Below, one piece after another: positions 19,167 through 29,579 of a DNA stretch of 64,000 nt. Under the pieces are notes generated by a model. That model worked only from the letters and a program-made list of their open reading frames with translations, was not told where the DNA came from and ran no database searches. The first letter of the stretch is position 1; the number at the start of each line of letters is the position of its first letter. Source of the stretch: Allacma fusca (taxonomy: Eukaryota > Arthropoda > Collembola > Symphypleona > Sminthuridae); assembly GCA_947179485.1 (NCBI GenBank), contig OX359246.1, forward strand, positions 35,505,632 to 35,569,631, given 5' to 3'. The position numbers and the translations under genes were made by a program.

Positions 19167-19176
19167 AAGCGAATGA
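18913..19176 (+). CDS. Overlapping mini-ORF 5: coiled-coil protein, 87 aa
   Basis: Last of the series in the +1 register. Heptads run through LRELEQIRQIAEKHSATLRT and IQQELQQVQEEIRELQKQAK, followed by a basic then acidic end. Its TGA (19174-19176) overlaps the ATG of the next ORF (19173-19175), a stop-start overlap of the kind used for termination-reinitiation. Confidence 0.5.
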   Translation: MSSRKTIPEGLRELEQIRQIAEKHSATLRTRRVQIQQELQQVQEEIRELQKQAKHLKKKALRKPEKVDDTQLVPEREREDLDQSESE

Positions 19177-19499
19177 GCACCACCAGATACTTAACAACAA
19201 TACCAAACTGTGTTAGTTTTGGTCAAAGCGAGATTGATCTCAAGATTGGAGACCGTATAAATCTCATTAGTTATCTCATACGACAAGGTCGAAGGAGAAT
19301 CCGATACGTAGGTACGTACACAATCATTAAAACAGATTACTGCAAAGTATTTTATCTTCAACCAGATGTCAGAGAACAGAGGGTCACGTGCATCCGGGTC
19401 TCGAACCAACGAGACTCCACGCCAAGACGCCCTACCCGCCGTCGACAGGGACGACGACGATCGACCACGTTATTGGACTCAATACGTGAGTCAAACTGA
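19173..19499 (+). CDS. Small basic ORF of unknown function, 108 aa
   Basis: The ATG overlaps the preceding TGA (ATGA). The first 75 residues look beta-rich (IDLKIGDRINLISYLI, YVGTYTIIK), followed by an Arg-rich tail (RRPTRRRQGRRRS) that could bind nucleic acid. The 3' third overlaps the start of the next ORF (19366) in another frame. No family recognised. Confidence 0.45.
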   Translation: MSTTRYLTTIPNCVSFGQSEIDLKIGDRINLISYLIRQGRRRIRYVGTYTIIKTDYCKVFYLQPDVREQRVTCIRVSNQRDSTPRRPTRRRQGRRRSTTLLDSIRESN

Positions 19500-21555
19500 A
19501 GTGGAAATACCACAAGCAAAAATTTTACCAAACTCAGATACGGGACGACTGGAAGTTGTTCTCAGAGTAGACGGGAAGTTACCCCACAGGATTATCGTCC
19601 AAGGACGAGATGGGCGAGAGATCGTAACCCATTCAGTACTAATTGGAGCTCTCAGAAAACCTCGAGAGTTAACAATAGATTATCGTATACTACGACGAGA
19701 ACCGCACTTTTGCGGGTCAATAAATTTTCCGGAACAGCAATTGGAAGTAGATAGAGGCGAGCGAGCGCCAGATGATCTTGTTTACCTTTTTAAAGGACAA
19801 GAATTTAATCCCACTCCCATACGACGACAGATCCCTATCTGCAGAACACGTAATAGACAGCCAGATGATCCATGGCTAGTCCAAAATTATAGGCAAGAAA
19901 AGGACGTGCCCGGACAAAAGAATCCAAGGGGAGATTATGACCATGATCCATGGGCATTTACTCCAGGCCTTCAATATGAACGAGGCAAGACAAGTCGAAG
20001 CTCATCTCGGAAAGTGATGGGAGCCGACCCTATTTGTGGAGTAACCCGAGTCAACATCCCCGAAATTAGTGAATGGTTACCGCAACAAGAGGAACAGGTC
20101 GAGGATGTAGCCCATAGAATCAGTAGACGTATTGATGACAACTATGGACCCGATCTAAGACGAGGGAACTTGGAGGACCGACGAAGGGAGCCTCCGAGAT
20201 TCGCAGCCTACTCGGCACATATGGTACCAGCCGGGAGAGGCCGCGGGCGGGCCATCACCAACGGAGAAAGTTCGGGCAGGCAACACAGAAGCTCAAGAGA
20301 AAGTTCAAGGGAAAGACACAGCTCTAAAGACAGCAGGACCAGGAAGCGGGAGACGGAGTCGTCATCAGAAAGGAAGAAGCGACGGGAGGACGACAGGTCA
20401 AGGAGCCGCTATGACAGTCCAGCGCGGTCAAGGAGCAGGAGAGAGTCAACCCCACCACCTTCGCCATTTCTATCGCCAGCAGCGAGAGAGTACACGGACC
20501 GAATGGAGAGGGAGTCAATACTGACAGTACCCATAGCAGCTCCAGCCTTAAGCTATACCGCGGTCACAAAGATGCCACCGCCAACAATACCGGTTAATAG
20601 TGAACCACCTAAACCACAGCGTGCAGTTTGCATCGCTCAAAGAGAAAGACCAGTGGAAGTACCTGTAGTGACTCCACCATCAGTAGCAGTGATACCATGG
20701 AGCGAAGAAATAGCCACGGACACAGCTACAACAGCGGACAGAGATACCGCCAATGAATCTTCTTCAGATTCAGAAGAGGAAGAGACAGTACCTATCCAAA
20801 CCTGTAGTAGGAAAGGATGTAAAAGGGTACGACAAGTAATTGCAACCGACAGTGGACCAGTGATACAACAGGAATGTGAACATCATGCAAAGAAACGTGC
20901 AAAGAAGGAGAAGAAGGTCAAAAAGGAGGCTCAGATGACCATCTTAGAGCTATTTGGACAGAGCACAGTACCAACCCAACCACCGGCGAAATGGCAGTCG
21001 AACATCGTGAAAATTGGAGAGGACTCCAGGAAGGCAGGGAAGCACGAGGAGATGGTAAACCGAATTAAAGATCTCGGGGAAATCATCCGCAACCTTGCCA
21101 GACAAAACGTCAACGCAGACAGCGCGAAAAAGCAAAAGGAAGGATTAATGAAAGAATTAGCACGCCACCGCCAGGAATGGATAAAGTGGAGAAATGATAA
21201 CGACTTTCACTTGGTATGTGCTGAGTCAAAGATAGACCTTCAAACCAGAGAATTACCTCCAGCACACTTTGAACCAACGAACATTCCAACGTCAACAGCC
21301 ACATCCGGGGAGCTAGAGCGTTTGCTCGCTCAGGAAAAACGAAATGGTCCAGAGACTGCAAGCCCAACAAGAATGGCAACGGAAATGCCACCCTCACCAG
21401 GACAAAACGTCGAAGTTGCAACATCTGAGCTATCTATAGCCGAGCAACACAATGACCAGAGCAGTAGCTCAGAGGATTTTGAGGTGATCAGATCAAAGAA
21501 AAAAACACAAAGATCGAGAATCATCAGTAACGTCGGATACAACGGAAATTGTTAA
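19366..21555 (+). CDS. RS-rich accessory protein, 729 aa
   Basis: ATG at 19366. The N-terminal 230 residues look globular (VEIPQAKILPNSDTG, LEVVLRVDGKLPHRIIVQG). About residues 300-370 form an Arg/Ser-rich domain (SSRESSRERHSS, RSRSRRES) like those of splicing factors. Around 480-530 there is a possible metal site with four Cys/His (CSRKGC ... CEHH) followed by a Lys-rich run, and then a helical region. The C-terminus is acidic and Ser-rich. A role in RNA binding, splicing control or nuclear targeting of element RNA is an inference from the RS domain. The 3' end overlaps the next frame by about 68 nt. Confidence 0.75.
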   Translation: MSENRGSRASGSRTNETPRQDALPAVDRDDDDRPRYWTQYVSQTEVEIPQAKILPNSDTGRLEVVLRVDGKLPHRIIVQGRDGREIVTHSVLIGALRKPRELTIDYRILRREPHFCGSINFPEQQLEVDRGERAPDDLVYLFKGQEFNPTPIRRQIPICRTRNRQPDDPWLVQNYRQEKDVPGQKNPRGDYDHDPWAFTPGLQYERGKTSRSSSRKVMGADPICGVTRVNIPEISEWLPQQEEQVEDVAHRISRRIDDNYGPDLRRGNLEDRRREPPRFAAYSAHMVPAGRGRGRAITNGESSGRQHRSSRESSRERHSSKDSRTRKRETESSSERKKRREDDRSRSRYDSPARSRSRRESTPPPSPFLSPAAREYTDRMERESILTVPIAAPALSYTAVTKMPPPTIPVNSEPPKPQRAVCIAQRERPVEVPVVTPPSVAVIPWSEEIATDTATTADRDTANESSSDSEEEETVPIQTCSRKGCKRVRQVIATDSGPVIQQECEHHAKKRAKKEKKVKKEAQMTILELFGQSTVPTQPPAKWQSNIVKIGEDSRKAGKHEEMVNRIKDLGEIIRNLARQNVNADSAKKQKEGLMKELARHRQEWIKWRNDNDFHLVCAESKIDLQTRELPPAHFEPTNIPTSTATSGELERLLAQEKRNGPETASPTRMATEMPPSPGQNVEVATSELSIAEQHNDQSSSSEDFEVIRSKKKTQRSRIISNVGYNGNC

Positions 21556-21679
21556 TAACCACCAGCTTTCATTGGCTGATTTTGCCAACTCACCCCAGGA
21601 CGGAACCGTCATCCTTAGTGACGACGAGGAACTACGACAACCAACCTCATCAATTCAAACGCCACCTCACACACCGGAT

Positions 21680-24600
21680 ATGGGACGTGGAGGAGGAGGA
21701 AGACGAGGAGGACCCATACCTTACCTCGGTAACAGTTGGTTATCGTTTTTACTAATGTTCGGTTTAATTACATCTGCTGTAGGACAATCCAACTTGAGAA
21801 AGGAATTGACGGGACACTACGGACCATATCCAACAACCCGGGCATCACATTACCAGTGGTGGACCCGATTGGAAACCGAGAATCCAACCAGTCCAAGAGG
21901 CGTTGGCCATGTCAGCCTAGACTTTGAGAATAAGGAAGACTCGGAGGAAATCGGACACTATGACCCTTACGGCCAACGGGAATGCCCACCGGTCGGAAAT
22001 TCAGCCGTACGGTACCAAGGCTTCGGTTCAGCCATAGCGCACCGACTCTGGCAGAATGGAGTAGTACGAGGAGTAGCAGGAGCCGTAGGCATGTATACCA
22101 CGGGAATGGTCATAGTAGGAGTCTATACCAGCTCAATCCTAGACGCAGTCAGGAGATGGAACAAACCACTAAAAACAGTCAAAATACCTCAGGACTGGGT
22201 ACTCATTGAGTCCCAATTACCAGACCAACGACCCATCTGGATGATAATGCCCGTCAACGCCAGTGAAGAAAAAGAGTTAGAAGATTTTCTCAAGGAAAAT
22301 CCAACAGCAACGGAAATATCTCCGAGCTTAATAGCCTTACCAGGTGATATCCAAAGGAAGGCTCATTACCTCAACGAAACTTCTGTAGCCAAAGTATGGA
22401 ACCAAGCTTTAGGCAAAGAAGTGGACGCGGAAGAATCCGAAAACGGGAGAGAGCGACGACATGCTCCTGAACCCACTTCGGAGGAAGAGGAACGACGACA
22501 AAAGATTCGAGATCAACGGAAATTACCGCAAGCTATTTGGTTAATGTCACAAGCAATACGTGACGGTTATCATCTAACAACTAAAACTTTACAATCAGTC
22601 GCAATGGACTTAATCACAAAAACAATCCCGTTACCACTACAGACCAAATATGAAATTTGGAGGGAGTACGAGATACAGTACGGGAAATTTATCAACAAAG
22701 TCATCCAAATTTTGGGACTTAAAGACACACATACACGTACCAGGCGAAGTATCTTGGCAAAAGACCAGATAAATAACCTACAACGCCAGATGCAAGACAA
22801 CCCTCACATTATTACCAAAGGGGAAGACTATGTTCACCCCACCGAGGAAATTGCAATAGGTGAAGTTGTACACTTCGCACTAGCAACAACAATCACAGAA
22901 GCAAACTGGACGATAGTTTTGCTCATACCACACACATACAACGGAGTTGACCATATCGAAGAGGAGGAACTCAAAGGATGGGAGACAAAGGCACATGCCA
23001 ACGTCTCACAAACCCACCCACTCTTCCAGCGAACGTCGGAACGAGCAGCCAGAGAACGGCAGAGACGAGAGGCATTCGTAGGACCGACCAACGCATGGTC
23101 ACCCGTCAGTTATAGCAAACAATTCTTAAAACAACAGCTACAGCTTATGCTGGCACGGATTGAGGAAGAGGAGGCTCACTCATCGTCAGGAAGACCTACA
23201 GGGATTATTCAACAGCTTGTACGATTTACCCTCAGAATGGTAATTTATATTGGCACGTCCGTTGGAATGGACTTCGGAGGGAACCAGGACCCTATACGGA
23301 AAGGTGACCCCGGAAGAAGCCACCCACGAAGGACAGGAGGAGCAGAAGGACCGGTTTTGGCCTCAGAAGAGGAACCGGCTGTGCCAACGGAACAAGCTGT
23401 AGAGGCTCGAGAAGAAGGAGCCGGGACATCAGCGAACGTAATCAAGGAAGAAGTCTTAGACGACGAGGAAAAGCCACCAGCAGAACATCAGGTAGATAGT
23501 TCATCAGACAATGAAACAGACAGCAAGTGGGTGAAGACCAGATGTGAGTATTGCCCACTCAAACACGGCCACAAGCCACCCGTAAGACCAAAGACCAAGT
23601 TAGCAGCACATGAAGCTTGGCAAAGACAAAAGGATATACCTGTACAATACATCCGAAGGAGCAGACCAGAGTTGGACAGATTGTACGGAAGAGACAATGC
23701 TCCAAACTGTACATTCCGGTATAGAGGACGACAACGAGGTCCAGAGCCAGATAGGGAACGACCCAGGGTTAGAGTATACTCACCCATTAGGACTGAAATA
23801 TTCAACGATACTAGGGACAGACGAGGATCAAGGTCACCATCACCAGGACCATCCACGATAGCGGGACAACCAACACAACCCATTGAAGACAGACTGAAGT
23901 CCAGACGAGCTGGACAACGTCAACGAAAGGTGGAGTTTAAGGAAGAACGCCAGGAAAACCCACCAACTGCAGCACCGGAAGATCCACTGACACAACCCGA
24001 CTCACCTGATGTAAGATTCGTTGATTTAGCTCACGTATCATTTTACATAGGAGTCCGTGGATGGATGGTAGCACCAAGTTGGGAAGACGAAGATGCAGAA
24101 ATAGTCATCTTTACCAACCCGAACGAGACACAGTTATACAGCCAACTGGATCCGGTACGACTACAAGTGAGAAATATGGTGGAAAGGGCCAATGACCCAA
24201 TGGACCACTCACCGCCGAGATTTCCGGATCAAGTACCGGAAGACATATCTGGAGACGAACGCCATAGCCGGATAGAAGCGCAGTACTCCAGGAGAACCAA
24301 CTACTTCAGCAACAACATGGACACCAGGGAAAGATCCACCATGTGTCCTCATTGTTATCAGAAATCTACCATCGACCCAGAGAGATTTCCAACATATAAT
24401 ATCTCACATCGTTCAACCAACAGTCCAGAACAAAATTTAGTGAGATGGCTCAACAGAATGTACAGGGAGACATTTATCGAGAGACTTGACATCCACCAAC
24501 AACCTACTCAATCACCTCAACTACGACTCGAGCAGTTACAAAGGGCGCTTAGCACCTTAAGCGAACCCAGAACAGATGCTCATGAATCAAATATAGAATA

Positions 24601-25933
24601 CGCCGAACACCAGGCAGGAATAGATTACAACAATCACGGAGAATTAATCCGGGAAAGAAGGGCATTGCTGTATGATGCAATGGACCATCCCACAGATTAT
24701 CGCAGACTAGACCCAAGGGAGCGAGACCTGCTCATCCTATACGGGCAAAGTCGAAGAAATGTACCAATGGAAAACACCCGTCTGGAAACAATGGCAGGAG
24801 ACATGAACATCTCACCAGGGGAAATGATACCGAGACTTTGGACAACATTGTTCAATGGTCAAAGAGGTATTGATAATCACCAAGTACCAACATATCTAAC
24901 ATGTCGGGAACATCAGGGAGTAATGCAAGGGCTCACGGGAACCGAGCTACGCCGATTGATTACTCAGATGTGGTTTGACATAGGAACTCAGCCAACCTGG
25001 CGAGAGCAAGAAATATGGATAAATAGTTTCCTACTCAGAGGAGACGCCATCACCGGACGTGGAGAGAAAGCTTTACAGCAACTAGCGAGTATACCAATAC
25101 ACATGCTAAGTTTTCAAGAATTTGCAAGTATGACCGAAAGGATCATAACTCTTTATCATCAGGACGCGGCAATTCAGGAGTGGCGACAATTCGGAGCAAT
25201 AAACCAGAGCAGCGGAAGTCAACCCAATCCAATTGACGACATAGAAGAAGAACTAGGACAATGGGAAGACTGGATATTCGCAATGAAACTAGCGGGAGAA
25301 GGCCAAAAGCCAACTACCCTATACGCTAGAAAACTAAAAGGAGGAGTAGCCACCCTAAGACAACCCCGGAGAACAGGTTCTTTCAGAGACCTAAACGAAC
25401 TTGTCACGATACGAATCTGGCAAAGAGAACACTTTCACAGGATTCGGGAGCAAATCAGCAACCGTGGAGACGGACCAAGTTACAAACCATATCAATTATC
25501 TCCAAGGAATGAGAGACGACCAGGAATAACGCCAATACACATGATACCAAGCGCAATAGACAGATTCCAAACAGCACAATGGCGATCAGTTGTCATTGAT
25601 GGAAGACCAGATGAACCTGATCTAATAAACCTCATACGAACCCTCAGAGGTCGAACAGGAATTGAAATAGTTTTCCGAGACCTCGGACATGATTTTATAC
25701 AGGAAGAACTCCGAAGAGACCCAGTGACACAACAGAGAACCAGCTACCTTTCCATAACAAACCCTGTAGAGCACAGAAGGCTAATGGATCAGTTATGGGA
25801 AAGATCATCACGTGCAAGATGGGACCCGGAGATTTTATCCGAGAATAGATTCGCAGTCATATCATTCCGAACACTAGCGGAAGGAGAGGAGGAAACAGGC
25901 ACCCTCAGAGGGCCGTCCGAGGAGGACGATTAA
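21680..25933 (+). CDS. Large accessory protein with signal-like segment, 1417 aa (env position)
   Basis: The frame is open from 21488 without an ATG until 21680, which I take as start because it places WLSFLLMFGLITSAVG about 20 residues from the N-terminus, like a signal peptide or anchor. A second hydrophobic segment lies near residues 127-154 (VVRGVAGAVGMYTTGMVIVG) and a dibasic RTRRS site near 355. Two possible metal sites follow (CEYCPLKHGH; CPHCYQK). The C-terminal 500 residues look globular and helical. Several N-glycosylation sequons are present. A candidate splice acceptor (CACCCCAG, ending 21598) lies upstream, so spliced expression is possible; frameshifting from the overlapping previous ORF is an alternative. 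No homologue recognised. Confidence 0.7.
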   Translation: MGRGGGGRRGGPIPYLGNSWLSFLLMFGLITSAVGQSNLRKELTGHYGPYPTTRASHYQWWTRLETENPTSPRGVGHVSLDFENKEDSEEIGHYDPYGQRECPPVGNSAVRYQGFGSAIAHRLWQNGVVRGVAGAVGMYTTGMVIVGVYTSSILDAVRRWNKPLKTVKIPQDWVLIESQLPDQRPIWMIMPVNASEEKELEDFLKENPTATEISPSLIALPGDIQRKAHYLNETSVAKVWNQALGKEVDAEESENGRERRHAPEPTSEEEERRQKIRDQRKLPQAIWLMSQAIRDGYHLTTKTLQSVAMDLITKTIPLPLQTKYEIWREYEIQYGKFINKVIQILGLKDTHTRTRRSILAKDQINNLQRQMQDNPHIITKGEDYVHPTEEIAIGEVVHFALATTITEANWTIVLLIPHTYNGVDHIEEEELKGWETKAHANVSQTHPLFQRTSERAARERQRREAFVGPTNAWSPVSYSKQFLKQQLQLMLARIEEEEAHSSSGRPTGIIQQLVRFTLRMVIYIGTSVGMDFGGNQDPIRKGDPGRSHPRRTGGAEGPVLASEEEPAVPTEQAVEAREEGAGTSANVIKEEVLDDEEKPPAEHQVDSSSDNETDSKWVKTRCEYCPLKHGHKPPVRPKTKLAAHEAWQRQKDIPVQYIRRSRPELDRLYGRDNAPNCTFRYRGRQRGPEPDRERPRVRVYSPIRTEIFNDTRDRRGSRSPSPGPSTIAGQPTQPIEDRLKSRRAGQRQRKVEFKEERQENPPTAAPEDPLTQPDSPDVRFVDLAHVSFYIGVRGWMVAPSWEDEDAEIVIFTNPNETQLYSQLDPVRLQVRNMVERANDPMDHSPPRFPDQVPEDISGDERHSRIEAQYSRRTNYFSNNMDTRERSTMCPHCYQKSTIDPERFPTYNISHRSTNSPEQNLVRWLNRMYRETFIERLDIHQQPTQSPQLRLEQLQRALSTLSEPRTDAHESNIEYAEHQAGIDYNNHGELIRERRALLYDAMDHPTDYRRLDPRERDLLILYGQSRRNVPMENTRLETMAGDMNISPGEMIPRLWTTLFNGQRGIDNHQVPTYLTCREHQGVMQGLTGTELRRLITQMWFDIGTQPTWREQEIWINSFLLRGDAITGRGEKALQQLASIPIHMLSFQEFASMTERIITLYHQDAAIQEWRQFGAINQSSGSQPNPIDDIEEELGQWEDWIFAMKLAGEGQKPTTLYARKLKGGVATLRQPRRTGSFRDLNELVTIRIWQREHFHRIREQISNRGDGPSYKPYQLSPRNERRPGITPIHMIPSAIDRFQTAQWRSVVIDGRPDEPDLINLIRTLRGRTGIEIVFRDLGHDFIQEELRRDPVTQQRTSYLSITNPVEHRRLMDQLWERSSRARWDPEILSENRFAVISFRTLAEGEEETGTLRGPSEEDD

Positions 25934-26499
25934 AAATGTCACAGAGGATAATAACCTGACCATTCCATCCAGGTCATGGTATAAAGAGAAAGAGAACTAG
26001 CGGGGAAAGCAGAAGCCAAATTACCTGATGACGGAAGAAATTCCCGAAGGGAATGTAAAGTGTAGATTATTTCGCAAGAGAGGATCTACGATAAAACATT
26101 TTTAAGATCTTATGCAGCATCAACCATCGGGATTACGGCGGATGTTACATAACGATCACCATAACAGAATAGTTAGAAAAGAAAAACAAATAAAAATAAT
26201 TACAAAATAGAAAACAAAACAAAAATAATTCACTTACTAACACATTTCATAGAGTTCATAGGATAGAAATACTAACAAAAGATTATGTCACCGGAAGTGG
26301 GACATACGGATTACAACATCGGAATTAAGAAAAGAATTCTCTTTCGCAATCGGAAGATGAAAACACAAACAATTAATTGATATAAATACGAGACTCTTGA
26401 AACAGAGTACTCATTATAACCTCAACACCCACAGAGAGCTCAAATACTTGAGACTACTCAGGGATAAAGAACAGTTGCACAAAAAGTTTTTTTTCACAC
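25934..26499 (+). other. Non-coding spacer in the LTR element
   Basis: About 570 bp between the two last long frames. I see small hairpins (ATTCCC-GAA-GGGAAT near 26038-26052; GTAGAT/ATCTAC near 26071-26096) and a pyrimidine run ending in CACACAG at 26501, directly before the next ORF. No coding frame is convincing. Confidence 0.6.
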
Positions 26500-26501
26500 A
26501 G
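26488..26501 (+). promoter_or_regulatory. Candidate 3' splice site for env-like mRNA
   Basis: A run of eight T, then CACACAG, ends five bases before ATG 26507. This is a near-ideal acceptor placed where insect errantiviruses splice their env message. The donor would lie in the leader or gag and is not identified. Confidence 0.55.
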
Positions 26502-26506
26502 TGAAA

Positions 26507-27232
26507 ATGAAGTGCCAAAATCTTTTGAGCCTTGCAATAACTCTAATTGCAATGGACGTTTCCGAAACCAGACCGATAGCCCAACCAAGTCCAGAACCAT
26601 GGGGAGGACCACTGATGGCAGCTTTAGGAACCCAGGTCGGAAAATGGTTCGCAAATTACATGGTACCAGCCTTAACAGTCGGAAGCGGAGCCATTACGGC
26701 ATCAGTATTATCACAAAAGGACCCAGTAGTACATATACTACACCACAAAGATGACGGGAAACTAGCCGTAGTGCAGTACGACCCGAACGATCCAAACGTA
26801 GAAGCCCAGAGAATCATGGAGAGGAACCAACAAATGGCTTTACTACAACCCCAACAACAATTCATACAAAATCAACAGCCCACCATGCAGAGGGATAACA
26901 GACCACCATGGATGGACCAATTCACGGAAATTGATTGGAAACCCAATGAGGTTCCAACATCAGACACGGACTATACCGTAGTCATTATTAGTTCATTCGG
27001 TTGTATTACCACAATAGTGATATTTATATTCACAATAATACTGTACCGAATTCGAATGCAGAAAAGAAAATCAGATCAACAAACATCGAATGCGAGAGAA
27101 TTAGACAATGTTACAGACACAGCAGCATTAGTCCAAAATTCTGTAGAGCAGTTAGTCGGCTGCAGAATCGTGAGGCCCAATACACAACCTCAGGCCAGCC
27201 GACATACAACCAGAGCAACCGTACAACTGTAA
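26507..27232 (+). CDS. Small single-pass membrane protein, env-like, 241 aa
   Basis: ATG 26507 gives a signal peptide (CQNLLSLAITLIAMD). A glycine/alanine-rich hydrophobic stretch follows at residues 33-68 (MAALGTQVGKWFANYMVPAL), then a Q-rich ectodomain. A transmembrane helix (about 156-180, VVIISSFGCITTIVIFIFTI) is followed by a basic stop-transfer and a cytoplasmic tail of about 60 residues. The topology (signal, fusion-peptide-like segment, single C-terminal anchor) and the position before the 3' LTR resemble a reduced envelope or envelope TM subunit. I see no similarity to known retroviral or baculovirus-F type envelopes, so the assignment is by architecture only. Confidence 0.65.
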   Translation: MKCQNLLSLAITLIAMDVSETRPIAQPSPEPWGGPLMAALGTQVGKWFANYMVPALTVGSGAITASVLSQKDPVVHILHHKDDGKLAVVQYDPNDPNVEAQRIMERNQQMALLQPQQQFIQNQQPTMQRDNRPPWMDQFTEIDWKPNEVPTSDTDYTVVIISSFGCITTIVIFIFTIILYRIRMQKRKSDQQTSNARELDNVTDTAALVQNSVEQLVGCRIVRPNTQPQASRHTTRATVQL

Positions 27233-29569
27233 CACCAACCCAACCGGGAAGGACCAACGCAAGAAAGAAAACAACGAAGAAAAATATGCAAAACCATAAA
27301 ATTGTATGGAAAAAATGTTTAAAAATATTTATTAATTATAAGATAGTATTAACAAAACAATAGAATAAGTAGTTATAAGTAGAATAAGGCTAGGAAAAGA
27401 AAACATAGAAAACCAAGTTCATATATAACAAAAATATAAAAATGCAAATGAAAATAACAAAGTTCAAATAACGAACGAAAAGTTCAAGTTAGTTAAAGAG
27501 GCAGATCCCCAATAGGAGTAAAAGGAAAAATAGTCTAAAGATTATGTGATTCAAATCAATATATCTTTCGTGTCTCGATGGATTCATTATCCATTTTCTT
27601 TCCAATTTTCTTTCCACCCCATTGATTCCAGTGATTAGATTTTCATTGAATATCAACCTATCAAGTCAGGCTATGTTTTGGAAACAAAGATTTATTTGTT
27701 AACGAGACGAGAAATGTTTCAAGATAAGGTTCAGTTCTAACCAAAATTTTAGGCAATATTATAATTCCTTGAGGCTTGTTTACTCAAAATCGCAAGGCAT
27801 GATTTTATTAGGTTATTCAACTCCATATGAGAAGGATAAATTTATATTTCTAACCTACTCATCGTTTGGGATGAGCGGGATAACAAATTTCCAGCAAAAA
27901 TCAGAACCCTGTATAAGCAAGTTCTCTACGATCAGGATCAGTTTACCTTTTAGCTTCAGTTCAACAAAATCTATTTAGCTAGACGTGCTAATATTTTAGG
28001 TACCTAGAAAAACAGATTAAATAAAACGAAAGTCCAAAGGATAGATTCTTCCAAAAGAATTTCTGTAATATACTATGTTCGTTTATAAATTATTTACTTG
28101 CAAAATGTATCGCATTTCAAATAAAAGTTGACATGAATGTGCCCAGATCTGAAGGATCCTAGGAGCACTAGATCTCCTATAGGGACCAGAAAAAAATAGA
28201 CAAAAATACATACTACGAATAGGTAGGAGGAACTTTAAATAAAATATAAAAAGTAAGAAAATTACAGTAATGGAAACATTAAATGATATGTTTTAATATG
28301 TCGTCGACATAAGCTAGGGCAGTTTCATATTTTGAATCACCAGGTTTAAAGTCAGCTAAGATCTACATTGCAAACAGTGTTGACATCTTTTTACAATTTT
28401 GAGTACACATCATGGATGACAACAGGTTTACGGAATCATTAAATTCACTTCGTTTATACAATAAATAAATTTAACATCCAGTGAAAAGGAAAAATTTAAA
28501 TCTTAAAAGATCAAACGTCTTATTAGCTTTGTTATATTCCATAGTTTCCCAAGACAAATTGTATTAAGAAAACACAATTCTGAAAGAAATTTTAAACAGA
28601 AAATTTAGCTTACAAATTCGACACGTTCCATCAAATAGGATTTTTTACAGATCAAGGTATATATATATATATTTATGATTATCGCCAAAATACATTCCTA
28701 TCTCAGTTGAGGAAATAGTTCACGGTACAATATGTTTATATCTTATGGAGTAGTAAGAACTACTTACTGAACTTCATGGAGCACGATGTTTTCACATTTG
28801 GTGAAATTGCCAACAGTTGTGCATGAGAAGGACATAAATTGTTTCACAAGGAAACTCACGAGATTTTACAAGCTATAAATTAAATAAACCTCAAAAATAC
28901 ATTAGGCCACCACCCTAGTAGCAGCAGTAACTAACAGTAGTCACCATGTTGCAACAACTAGAATTTGGTATCAGAAAATTAGTAATCAAACGAGAATAGA
29001 AACAAGGGACAATGTTTCATATCTGCCTTCAAGTAATCTTGACAGTTTTTACAAACAAATTCTTTTCAAAATATGTGTACAAAAATTTCAATTCTGCTAC
29101 GATGTTTCTAATCTTAAGATACGATAAATAATATTAGAAATTCGTCCAAAAATGCTTTTAACGAATTCAGAAGTAAATCATGATGTAAATAACGATGTAT
29201 TCCATGTAAATATTGTATATGCAAATTGTAAAGGTAACACCTATATTTTGTTGTGCAACGATTCTAAGATCTAAGATTATAAGAAGTCCTTTCACAAAAA
29301 GTATACAAACAGTAACACCATCAAACATTGTACAGCATTACAAAAGTATATACACATATGATGATGAACATGTATGATAAATTGTATGAAATGCCTTAAC
29401 AATAATGCCCATGAAAACTGTACGACCATGCTACAAAGCAAAGACCTACCATTACCATTATGACCAAGATTAGCTACAAAGTATGGTAACAAAAATAAAA
29501 ATAAGTATAATTACAAATAATATGAACTTGAACTTCGACAGATGTCATTGTCGAGGTCGACAATTACCC
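27233..29569 (+). other. 3' non-coding region of the LTR element
   Basis: About 2.3 kb of AT-rich DNA with no convincing coding frame. It contains a short TA run (near 28660-28672). I see no match to the hairpin loop consensus of the 5' leader. It ends at the polypurine tract. Confidence 0.75.
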
Positions 29570-29579
29570 AGAAGAGGAA
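29570..29579 (+). promoter_or_regulatory. Polypurine tract
   Basis: AGAAGAGGAA abuts the TG that begins the 3' LTR, the standard primer for plus-strand DNA synthesis in LTR retroelements. Confidence 0.9.
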
